Assembly: GCA_022708385.1 (NCBI GenBank) | Contig: JAKIYU010000139.1 | Span: 1 to 6,878 of the forward strand | Reading direction: 5' to 3' | DNA from: Bacteroidota bacterium | GTDB lineage: Bacteria > Bacteroidota > Bacteroidia > Bacteroidales > PXBB01 | DNA: 6,878 bases | In this document: positions 1 through 6,878 of the stretch, piece after piece | Position numbering within the stretch: the stretch's first letter is position 1 | Layout of the letters: every line of letters begins with the position of its first letter | Translations under genes and position numbers: made by a program | The notes under the pieces: generated by a model | Database searches by the model: none | What the model was told of the DNA's origin: nothing | The model's input: only the letters and a program-made list of their open reading frames with translations

Positions 1-553
1 CAAAACTGTTTTTATGTATTGCAGCAGAAGGGCAAGGCATGGTATCAACTCCGGCAGAGAGCAATTCATCAATAATATTTACCATAGTCAGTGGCCAGAT
101 ATCTGGCTTGGGTATGGATTTATCGGGTGCTATTAAAATGATGGTCGGAAATGCAATAACCTGAAAAAGCGACACAATATCATTGCCCCCGCCATCATCC
201 CCACTGATGTTTGAATAATGCAAGCCATACTCGTTTTCGAAAGTAATGACTTCTCCGTCGGTATTTTCAAAATTTACTCCAAGAAAATATACTTCCTCTG
301 AGTTGCATCCGAATTGAATAAAGGCATTGTCAACTTCGGGTACATGTGTTTGGCATACAAGACATTCATTGTAAAAAAAATCAAGAAGTACATACTGCCC
401 GTTGTTAAGATAGCTGTAAAGATCATGGTAGTTGCCTCTTGAATCTATAGCTGTAAAATTGGGAGCAGTCGTCAACGGTGTTTGAGAAACACCCGTTTGT
501 GTATGCAGGACAGAGATTAAAAAGATTATAATGAAAAGTAGCTTTCTATACAT
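1..553 (-). CDS. Secreted thioredoxin-like (redoxin/TlpA-type) protein, 3'-truncated by window edge
   Basis: Reading the minus strand from the ATG at 551-553 gives 184 uninterrupted codons running off the left edge, so the protein is partial. Residues 1-24 look like a signal peptide: basic start (MYRK), a hydrophobic stretch LLFIIIFLISVL, then GVSQ. From about residue 30 a thioredoxin fold follows. APNFTAIDSRG is the usual redoxin entry, strand VLLDFFY precedes the active-site motif C64-L-V-C67, FLGVNF is a central strand, and AFPTIILI carries the cis-proline (P136). Family knowledge: such proteins are periplasmic or surface thiol oxidoreductases. The fold ends near residue 170 and is followed by DTMPCPSA, so a further C-terminal region, perhaps a type IX secretion sorting domain, may lie beyond the window; that part is a guess. 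The exact substrate is unknown. It is divergent from the phosphopantetheinyl transferase gene and has its own tandem promoters. Confidence 0.85.
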   Translation of the reverse strand, partial: MYRKLLFIIIFLISVLHTQTGVSQTPLTTAPNFTAIDSRGNYHDLYSYLNNGQYVLLDFFYNECLVCQTHVPEVDNAFIQFGCNSEEVYFLGVNFENTDGEVITFENEYGLHYSNISGDDGGGNDIVSLFQVIAFPTIILIAPDKSIPKPDIWPLTMVNIIDELLSAGVDTMPCPSAAIHKNSF

Positions 554-588
554 GAACTTATTATTGAAATTTAATAATTTTGTTGAAG

Positions 589-622
589 CAAACTTACACC
601 TTTTTATTTATTGTACTGCAAA
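589..622 (-). promoter_or_regulatory. Candidate proximal promoter of the redoxin gene
   Basis: A second exact TAnnTTTG box, TAAGTTTG, lies on the minus strand at 589-596. Its possible -33 TTTG is at 619-622, 22 nt upstream, slightly longer than ideal. That TTTG is also the 3' half of the distal promoter's -7 box, so the two promoters would overlap in tandem. Transcription would start near 583, giving a leader of about 30 nt. Confidence 0.4.
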
Positions 623-650
623 TTTAAACAAAAAATAATGAGTTTACAAA
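619..650 (-). promoter_or_regulatory. Candidate distal promoter of the redoxin gene (Bacteroidetes type)
   Basis: On the minus strand a -33 element TTTG (plus-strand CAAA at 647-650) is followed after 20 nt by TAAATTTG (plus-strand 619-626), an exact match to the Bacteroidetes -7 consensus TAnnTTTG. Transcription would start near 612, leaving a leader of about 60 nt before the ATG at 553. The match is by eye. Confidence 0.55.
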
Positions 651-686
651 TTAAATAGTTTTTCAAATTTTTCTGAGAGAACTGCT

Positions 687-1322
687 ATGCCCCTTTTTAC
701 TGAATACAATATTGACCCCTTTACCAGCCTGTTCGTTTGGGAAATTACCGAAGATGAAACGTTCTTCTTGCAAAGAATTACTCTTTTTGTTGAAGAATCG
801 GGGAAACTGGAACGGATAAAAAATCCGGACAAAAAAAAACAGTGGCTTAGCATTCGCCTCATGCTTTCTCAATATATGGCAAAGCAAAAACATAATGGAT
901 TTATATACTATAATTCAGAAGGGAAACCGTTTCTTTCTACAGGGCAACATGTTTCCATATCCCATACAACCGATTTTTCAGCTCTTATTATTTCGGATAA
1001 CAAAAAAGTAGGCCTTGATATTGAGAAAATTTCGGAACGGATTTTAAAAGTTAAAGATAGGATGACTTCATCTGTAGAAAGGGATAAATACGGTGATAAT
1101 ATTATCCAGCTTACTTCTGTTTGGGCTGCAAAGGAATGTGTTGTAAAACTTTTTGACCAGCGTAGCATCTCATTTGAAAACGACATTAATGTCATGATTG
1201 ATAATGATGAGGATACCTGTTTTAATACAAAAGCAACTGTTAATAAGGCCACAAAAATACTCACCACGAACAGATTGTTTCTTAAAGACCACGTTTTGGT
1301 TTATGTGACAGATTTTGTTTAG
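687..1322 (+). CDS. 4'-phosphopantetheinyl transferase superfamily protein (Sfp-like)
   Basis: This 211-residue protein is predicted to move the 4'-phosphopantetheine arm of coenzyme A onto a conserved serine of acyl or peptidyl carrier proteins in the cytoplasm. Family motifs are in the right order: KPFL (80-83), VSISHT (89-94), VGLDIE (108-113) and WAAKECVVKLF (146-156). D111, E113 and E150 are the expected Mg2+ ligands and K154 the conserved lysine, as in Sfp. The size fits the roughly 200-230 residues of the Sfp group rather than the shorter AcpS type. The first ATG of the frame is used; no Shine-Dalgarno is visible, which is normal in Bacteroidetes. A near-match to a -7 box (TAGTTTTT, 656-663) lies upstream but has no convincing -33 partner. 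It is the first gene of the probable four-gene operon, with 25 nt to the next start. Whether it serves fatty-acid ACP or a secondary-metabolite carrier cannot be told; no polyketide or peptide synthase genes are in view. Confidence 0.9.
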   Translation: MPLFTEYNIDPFTSLFVWEITEDETFFLQRITLFVEESGKLERIKNPDKKKQWLSIRLMLSQYMAKQKHNGFIYYNSEGKPFLSTGQHVSISHTTDFSALIISDNKKVGLDIEKISERILKVKDRMTSSVERDKYGDNIIQLTSVWAAKECVVKLFDQRSISFENDINVMIDNDEDTCFNTKATVNKATKILTTNRLFLKDHVLVYVTDFV

Positions 1323-1347
1323 CTTTGTTTTTTACAAAAAAGAAAAA

Positions 1348-2088
1348 ATGGAAATATATTCACTCCTGACCCAATCGAGGCAAAAAGGAAATAAACTTTT
1401 TGCAGTGCTTATCGACCCCGATAAGATTAAGATTAATAAACTCGAAAAAATTATTGAACTGTGCAACAAGGCAAAAATTGATTTTATATTTATTGGGGGC
1501 AGCCTCCTTACTAATAACATATTTGATAAATGTATCTCTACCATAAAGAAAAACAGCGCTATTCCTGTCGTTATATTTCCGGGAAGTATTATTCAAATTA
1601 ACGATAAGGCAGATGCTATTTTGTTTTTATCGCTTATCTCGGGCAGGAATGCAGATATGCTTATCGGAAAACATGTGATGGTGGCACCGCTTTTAAAAAA
1701 ATCAAATATCGAAATTATTCCTACCGGTTATATGCTTATCGAAAGCGGAAAACTTACTTCTGTTACCTATATGAGCAACACGCAACCTATTCCTTACGAC
1801 AAGGAAAACATTGCAATTTCGACAGCTTTGGCAGGTGAAATGCTGGGACTTAAAACCATTTTTATGGATGCAGGGAGCGGTGCCTTCAATCCCGTTAGCC
1901 ACAAAATGATAAAATCAGTGAGTAATGTAATTAATGTGCCTTTAATAGTTGGTGGCGGTATCAATACACCCGAAAAAGCATGCGATAATTGCAGGGCCGG
2001 CGCAGATGTAATTGTGGTCGGTAATGCTATTGAGTCTTCTGCTTCCCTTATTGATGAAATTTCTCAGGCAATTCATGAAATTAAGTAA
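1348..2088 (+). CDS. Geranylgeranylglyceryl/heptaprenylglyceryl phosphate synthase (GGGPS/PcrB family)
   Basis: A 246-residue TIM-barrel enzyme expected to join a polyprenyl diphosphate to sn-glycerol-1-phosphate, forming an ether lipid precursor by the step archaea use for membrane lipids. Visible motifs: LIDPDK (21-26, metal/phosphate region), FIGGSLL (48-54), IFPGS (76-80), SLISGRNADMLIG (95-107), PTGYMLIESGK (125-135), MSNTQPIP (142-149), DAGSGA (174-179), and the phosphate-binding VGGGI (201-205) and VVGNAIE (223-229). Length matches Bacteroidetes members of about 245-250 residues. The frame is open from a TTG at 1315 that would overlap the upstream gene, but the first ATG is at 1348, preceded by an A-rich stretch, and homologues start at about this point, so 1348 was chosen. 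Prenyl chain length (C20 or C35) cannot be read from the sequence. It lies in a probable operon, 7 nt before the peptidase gene. Confidence 0.92.
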   Translation: MEIYSLLTQSRQKGNKLFAVLIDPDKIKINKLEKIIELCNKAKIDFIFIGGSLLTNNIFDKCISTIKKNSAIPVVIFPGSIIQINDKADAILFLSLISGRNADMLIGKHVMVAPLLKKSNIEIIPTGYMLIESGKLTSVTYMSNTQPIPYDKENIAISTALAGEMLGLKTIFMDAGSGAFNPVSHKMIKSVSNVINVPLIVGGGINTPEKACDNCRAGADVIVVGNAIESSASLIDEISQAIHEIK

Positions 2089-2095
2089 ACCCTTT

Positions 2096-4222
2096 ATGAA
2101 AAAGATTTTCGCTGCTTGTATTCTGGCATTATCTGTTTTATGGCTAAATGCACAAAATAAAGAGTTGTCACCCAAAGCAATAATGACCAACCGCTCACTG
2201 AGCCCAGAAAAACTTGGACAAATGCAATGGGCCAGAAATTCAAACCACTTCTTTTTTATAAGAAATAACCTGCTCTGTAAAGTCTCTCCAAATGGCAAAA
2301 GAGAAGATATACTAAGCTTGGGGAAAATAAATATTATTTTACTTAATAATAATTTTGGAAAAATAAATCGGTTTCCTCAATTGTTTGCCCTGAGTGATTC
2401 ACAGTTCGTATTCTTTAACGATTCTTTGTTGCTTTTGCTTAATCCACTTAAAGAAAATATCAGGCAAGTCAATACTATTTCATTAAAAGCAGAAAATCAG
2501 GATGTGGACTTGAACAATTTTTATGTGGCCTTCACTTTGGATGATAACCTTTATGTTTCAGCAAATAATAAAATTACTCCCGTGGGAATTTCTGATAAAA
2601 ATGGTGTTGTTTATGGAAAGTCGGTTCACAGAGATGAGTTTGGTATAGAAAAAGGAACCTTCTGGTCGCCAAAAGGGAATTTTCTTGCTTTTTACAAAAT
2701 GGACGAATCAATGGTTACAGAATATCCAATTGTTACTATTGAAGACCCCATTGCCACTTCTCAAAACATACGCTATCCGATGGCAGGGACAAAAAACCAT
2801 TTCGTTAAGGTAGGTGTTTTTGATGTCAGTAAAAATACCACCACTTATCTTCAGACCAACCATTGGAACGACCAATATTTAACCAATATCTCGTGGTCGC
2901 CCGACGAAAAGTTCATTTACATGGCAGTACTGAACCGAAATCAGAAAGAAATGATGCTCAATAAATATAATGTATCTGATGGCTCTTTTGCCGGTACAAT
3001 CTTTAAAGAAGAAAATGATAAATATGTTGAGCCACTTCACCCGTTGTTCTTTTTGGATGATGAAGGAAAGGATTTTATATGGCAAAGCCAACGTAATGGA
3101 TATAATCACCTGTATCTTTACAATAGCCAAAATAATTCCTGTAGAGCTCTAACATCGGGCAATTGGGTTGTGAATGATATTGTAGGCTACAATAAAAAAA
3201 ACAACATGCTTTTTTTTGCTGCGTCATGCAAAACACCTCTTGAAAAAGAAATATATACCCTTAACCTGAAAACCGGCTTGACCACACCTGTGTCTCCTGT
3301 TGAAGGTACAAATAATGCACTGGTCAGCTACGATGGCAGTTACTGGGTAAATGTGCTGTCAAATACTGAAGTCTCTAATCGTGTTACTTTGTTGAATAAC
3401 AAAGGGAAACAAATAGAGATCCTTTTAGAGGAGAACAAGGCACTTAAAAATATTCTTGCAGATATCAGCATCTTTTCAATTAAAGCCGATGACCAAACAA
3501 CTGATCTGTATTGTCGGTTGCTGAAACCGGTTGATTTCGATGCCTCAAAAAAATACCCTGTCATTGTCTATGTATATGGTGGCCCTCATAACCAGCTGGT
3601 TACGAATTCATGGACAGGCGGCGCAGGTCTCTTTTTGCATTACCTGGCCCAAAAGGGCTATTTGGTTTTTACACTCGATAACAGGGGCACTGCAAACCGC
3701 GGGCTGAAATTCGAACAAGCAATATACAAAAATATAGGCCAAATTGAAGCCAGCGACCAAATGGCAGGTGTTTCATGGCTTTTGAAACAACCCTATGTTG
3801 ATACGGCGCGTATAGGTGTGCATGGCTGGAGTTATGGCGGGTTTATGGCCATCTATCTGATGCTTCATTACCCCGAAATATTTAAAGTTGGTGTCGCCGG
3901 CGGCCCTGTATGCGACTGGAAATATTACGAAGTAATGTATGGCGAAAGGTATATGAGCACACCCGAAGAAAACCCCGAGGGCTATAAAAAGGCAAGCCTG
4001 ATTAATCATATTAAAAACCTTAATGGGAAACTCCTAGTTATTCATGGCGACAATGATCCTACTGTTGTTTGGCAACACAGCTTGATGCTGCTCAAAGAAG
4101 CTGTGAATAAGGATGTCCTACTGGATTATATGGTTTATCCCGGCCACGAACATAATGTGGGCGGCACAGACAGGGCTCACCTTATGCGAAAAATTGAAGC
4201 CTATTTTAACGATTTCCTCTGA
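2096..4222 (+). CDS. Exported S9 family peptidase, prolyl tripeptidyl peptidase (PtpA)-like
   Basis: A 708-residue serine peptidase with a signal peptide (1-19, MKKIF then a hydrophobic core ending LNA|Q), a DPP-IV-type beta-propeller (about 35-480) and a C-terminal alpha/beta hydrolase domain (about 490-708). The catalytic triad is S579 in GWSYGGF, D654 in HGDNDP and H686 in HEHNV. Compared from memory with Porphyromonas gingivalis PtpA it matches closely throughout, including HRDEFGIEKGTFWSPKGN and YEVMYGERY. E181 and E612 correspond to the two glutamates that bind the substrate N-terminus in PtpA (E205, E636). Predicted activity: release of N-terminal tripeptides with proline at position three, in the periplasm or at the outer surface. 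Start: the frame opens at a TTG (2012) inside the previous gene, and an ATG at 2075 adds MKLSKPF; 2096 gives the cleanest signal peptide and lies 7 nt after the upstream stop. A dipeptidyl (DPP-IV) activity is the main alternative. Confidence 0.9.
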   Translation: MKKIFAACILALSVLWLNAQNKELSPKAIMTNRSLSPEKLGQMQWARNSNHFFFIRNNLLCKVSPNGKREDILSLGKINIILLNNNFGKINRFPQLFALSDSQFVFFNDSLLLLLNPLKENIRQVNTISLKAENQDVDLNNFYVAFTLDDNLYVSANNKITPVGISDKNGVVYGKSVHRDEFGIEKGTFWSPKGNFLAFYKMDESMVTEYPIVTIEDPIATSQNIRYPMAGTKNHFVKVGVFDVSKNTTTYLQTNHWNDQYLTNISWSPDEKFIYMAVLNRNQKEMMLNKYNVSDGSFAGTIFKEENDKYVEPLHPLFFLDDEGKDFIWQSQRNGYNHLYLYNSQNNSCRALTSGNWVVNDIVGYNKKNNMLFFAASCKTPLEKEIYTLNLKTGLTTPVSPVEGTNNALVSYDGSYWVNVLSNTEVSNRVTLLNNKGKQIEILLEENKALKNILADISIFSIKADDQTTDLYCRLLKPVDFDASKKYPVIVYVYGGPHNQLVTNSWTGGAGLFLHYLAQKGYLVFTLDNRGTANRGLKFEQAIYKNIGQIEASDQMAGVSWLLKQPYVDTARIGVHGWSYGGFMAIYLMLHYPEIFKVGVAGGPVCDWKYYEVMYGERYMSTPEENPEGYKKASLINHIKNLNGKLLVIHGDNDPTVVWQHSLMLLKEAVNKDVLLDYMVYPGHEHNVGGTDRAHLMRKIEAYFNDFL

Positions 4223-4225
4223 TCA

Positions 4226-4645
4226 ATGTCACAGAACCACCTCATTTTTCTCGATTGGTTTTTTACTATCTTTCATTTGGCTTTTTCCATATTTAACTTA
4301 TTTGGCTGGATTTTCCGAAAAACACGTCGCCTTAACTTGTATTTATTACTCATTACTGCTTTTTCATGGTTTGTACTCGGTATCAAATATGGTTTTGGCT
4401 ATTGTCCCCTAACCGATTTGCACTGGAAAGTTTTACACCATTTGAAAGTTTATGACCTGCCTTATTCCTATGTCAAATTTGTAATTGACCGTTTTTTTGG
4501 AACTAATCTTAACGACAGGGTTGTTGACAATGTGGTTGTCGGACTTTTCTTTCTGGCACTTGGGTTTTCACTGTATTTTAATATCAAAGACTTTAACAGA
4601 AAAAGGAAAGAGAAACATCTAAAATCAAAACAGGATTGCTTATAA
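4226..4645 (+). CDS. Small integral membrane protein, DUF2784-like
   Basis: A 139-residue protein of unknown function starting 3 nt after the peptidase stop, so almost certainly co-transcribed. Three hydrophobic segments can be seen: about 6-30 (LIFLDWFFTIFHLAFSIFNLFGWIF), 36-53 (LNLYLLLITAFSWFVLGI) and 100-118 (VDNVVVGLFFLALGFSLYF). A conserved-looking loop GYCPLTDLHW (58-67) follows segment two, and the tail from about 121 is lysine-rich, probably cytoplasmic. The HLAFSIFNLFGW and CPLT patterns resemble the DUF2784 family as I remember it; this is recognition, not a search. Family members lack an assigned biochemical role. Its stop codon (TAA, 4643-4645) overlaps the convergent barrel gene by 6 bp. 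A reading frame in +3 overlapping the start (from 4113) covers the same DNA but crosses the peptidase end and was discarded. Confidence 0.75.
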   Translation: MSQNHLIFLDWFFTIFHLAFSIFNLFGWIFRKTRRLNLYLLLITAFSWFVLGIKYGFGYCPLTDLHWKVLHHLKVYDLPYSYVKFVIDRFFGTNLNDRVVDNVVVGLFFLALGFSLYFNIKDFNRKRKEKHLKSKQDCL

Positions 4646-5191
4646 CCCTATATCAAACCCCATACGAATGATAGGGTTCCTGTAAGGCGAATCAACAGTT
4701 TCATTAATATTGTATAAAAGCATGATGTTTATTGATGAATATTCACCAATAGCTTGCTTATACCCTCCACCTAATAAAACACTGTGAACCCAGAAACGAT
4801 CAGTTGAATGCCTGAGATGCGTCGGGTCAAAATAAGCTGTTTCCAGATTCAGTGCCTCATATTCAGCATGCACAAATACACTTGGAATTATATAAAAACG
4901 ACTGAATAATTTTGCCCCGTATATATTGGTTTTAAAATCAAACGCAGGATAAACCTTGTCTTTGTATTGATAATATTGATATGTAGCACCTGTGCCAAAT
5001 GAAATCTTGTCGGTTATAAAATATCCAATAACAGGCGAAATGTCAACTACAGTATAAGTGCCAAATTGAAGCCCAAGGTTCCCGCCCGTAAATAATCTGT
5101 CCTTTTCAAATTTCACCCCTTCACCTTCTTGTGCATACATGATGGAAAGTAATACCAGAAAAAGCCCTGTAACACCGGTTCGTTTTAGCAT
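4640..5191 (-). CDS. Predicted outer-membrane beta-barrel protein
   Basis: A 183-residue exported protein. Residues 1-20 form a signal peptide (MLKR, hydrophobic TGLFLVLLSIM, YA|Q). The rest is a series of alternating polar/aromatic strands typical of small Bacteroidetes barrels: GNLGLQFGTYTVVDISPVIG, FGTGATYQYYQYK, IYGAKLFSRFYI, VFVHAEYEALN, WVHSVLLGGGYKQ, INIMLLYNI, and a terminal IRMGFDIGL. No enzymatic motif is seen; a structural or porin-like role in the outer membrane is inferred from composition only. The frame extends seven codons upstream to a TTG at 5210-5212, but that codon overlaps the -7 promoter box, so the ATG at 5189-5191 was chosen. It is a single-gene unit, divergent from the rRNA operon and convergent with the DUF2784-like gene. 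Confidence 0.8.
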   Translation of the reverse strand: MLKRTGVTGLFLVLLSIMYAQEGEGVKFEKDRLFTGGNLGLQFGTYTVVDISPVIGYFITDKISFGTGATYQYYQYKDKVYPAFDFKTNIYGAKLFSRFYIIPSVFVHAEYEALNLETAYFDPTHLRHSTDRFWVHSVLLGGGYKQAIGEYSSINIMLLYNINETVDSPYRNPIIRMGFDIGL

Positions 5192-5209
5192 ACATTTGTA
5201 CTTTGTAAA

Positions 5210-5217
5210 CAAATTTA
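5210..5217 (-). promoter_or_regulatory. -7 box of the beta-barrel gene promoter
   Basis: The minus strand reads TAAATTTG, an exact TAnnTTTG. No clear TTTG -33 element is present 19-22 nt upstream, where the DNA is pure A/T (a TTTT run instead). Transcription would begin near 5204, so the leader would be only about 13 nt. This supports the ATG at 5191 over the TTG at 5212. Confidence 0.5.
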
Positions 5218-5221
5218 CAGG

Positions 5222-5266
5222 TTTTTTAATTAAAAAAATATTTTTTTAAAAAATTTTTAAAATAAA
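5222..5266. promoter_or_regulatory. 45-bp pure A/T tract, likely UP element between divergent promoters
   Basis: Forty-five consecutive bases contain no G or C and are arranged as alternating A- and T-runs of up to seven. The tract sits immediately upstream of the rRNA -33 box. In other bacteria such tracts bind the RNA polymerase alpha C-terminal domain and raise rRNA transcription; that role here is inferred from position. It may also stiffen or bend the DNA between the two divergent start sites. Confidence 0.5.
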
Positions 5267-5267
5267 G

Positions 5268-5297
5268 TTTGTGAAATAAAAAAAAGTATTACCTTTG
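5268..5297 (+). promoter_or_regulatory. rRNA operon promoter (TTTG / TACCTTTG)
   Basis: TTTG at 5268-5271 and TACCTTTG at 5290-5297 are separated by 18 nt and match the Bacteroidetes -33/-7 consensus. Transcription probably starts near 5303-5306, giving a leader of about 140 nt before the mature 16S 5' end. An A/T tract directly upstream suggests a strong promoter. Confidence 0.7.
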
Positions 5298-5337
5298 CAG
5301 TCCCCAAATGTACAAAAAGTACGAAAAAAGGGAAGCC

Positions 5338-5351
5338 GTTCTTTGAAAGAA
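5338..5351 (+). promoter_or_regulatory. Putative boxA-like antitermination element in rRNA leader
   Basis: GTTCTTTGAAAG resembles the boxA core (consensus close to TGCTCTTTAACA), and many Bacteroidetes rRNA leaders carry a GTTCTTTGA-type sequence here. The element also contains a 6-bp inverted repeat, TTCTTT-G-AAAGAA (5339-5351). Its function as an Nus-factor site is inferred from position and similarity. Confidence 0.4.
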
Positions 5352-5381
5352 TAGAAGGAAGCCAAGAAGTAATAAATATCC

Positions 5382-5404
5382 CCGTATAATTTTAATTATA
5401 ACGG
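5382..5404 (+). other. Predicted hairpin in the rRNA leader
   Basis: CCGTATAATT (5382-5391) can pair with AATTATAACGG (5394-5404) with a single bulged A and a loop of only two bases, or more if the A-U pairs nearest the loop open. The hairpin is AU-rich with a CCG/CGG base and lacks a following U-run, so it is a leader fold rather than a terminator. It may take part in pre-rRNA processing. Confidence 0.35.
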
Positions 5405-5444
5405 AAAGGAGCCAAAATCGAGGACATAAAAAAGACAATTCATT

Positions 5445-6878
<1,434 letters not shown>

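Noticed and set aside
644..1267. Antisense frames opposite the phosphopantetheinyl transferase gene
   Set aside because: They are shadows of a gene with clear family motifs on the plus strand; no domain or promoter supports them.
1315..1347. Upstream extension of the GGGPS gene from a TTG at 1315
   Set aside because: It would overlap the phosphopantetheinyl transferase end, adds a lysine-rich tail not expected in the family, and the ATG at 1348 fits the normal N-terminus.
2012..2095. Upstream extension of the peptidase from the TTG at 2012 or ATG at 2075
   Set aside because: The TTG lies deep inside the GGGPS gene and either start puts extra sequence ahead of a textbook signal peptide that begins at 2096.
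4644..4678. 8-bp inverted repeat AACCCTAT / ATAGGGTT just after the DUF2784-like stop, possible terminator
   Set aside because: The loop is 19 nt, the stem is short, there is no T-run on either strand, and most of it is coding sequence of the barrel gene.

Overview
The window comes from a member of the Bacteroidetes, most likely order Bacteroidales. Three things point the same way. The 16S rRNA gene has Bacteroidales-type signatures. The promoters follow the TTTG / TAnnTTTG pattern of this phylum. The genes are typical of it too: a secreted redoxin, a prolyl tripeptidyl peptidase-like S9 enzyme and a bacterial heptaprenyl/geranylgeranylglyceryl phosphate synthase. Shine-Dalgarno sequences are absent and starts are preceded by A-rich or T-rich DNA, as is usual in this group. 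No genus can be named from reading alone.

Layout. Positions 1-553 (minus) hold the 5' part of a secreted thioredoxin-like protein whose 3' end lies outside the window. A 133-bp divergent intergenic region (554-686) carries two tandem minus-strand promoters for it. Positions 687-4645 (plus) hold four tightly spaced genes, probably one operon: a 4'-phosphopantetheinyl transferase, an archaeal-type prenylglyceryl phosphate synthase (GGGPS/PcrB family), an exported S9 prolyl tripeptidyl peptidase-like protein and a small DUF2784-like membrane protein. The gaps are 25, 7 and 3 nt. The last gene meets a minus-strand outer-membrane beta-barrel gene (4640-5191) tail to tail, and both stop codons lie in one TTATAA palindrome. 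A very AT-rich region (5192-5444) then carries the barrel gene's promoter, a putative UP element, the rRNA promoter and the rRNA leader. The 16S rRNA gene starts near 5445.

The right end is not natural 16S sequence. At about E. coli position 1401 the gene switches at a 5-nt microhomology (CACCG) into the exact reverse complement of itself, giving a 48-bp perfect inverted repeat around a 23-nt spacer. This is best explained as a foldback chimera or misassembly at the contig end. The last ~140 nt of 16S, including the 3' decoding-site strand and the anti-Shine-Dalgarno, are missing.

How the genes work together. The phosphopantetheinyl transferase activates carrier proteins, and the prenylglyceryl phosphate synthase joins a polyprenyl diphosphate to glycerol-1-phosphate. 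The peptidase trims proline-containing peptides outside the cytoplasm, and the DUF2784-like protein sits in the membrane. The linkage suggests cell-envelope or lipid housekeeping, but no common pathway can be demonstrated. I see no CRISPR array, transposon, defence island or other clearly undescribed system. Apart from the terminal artefact this looks like an ordinary chromosomal region.
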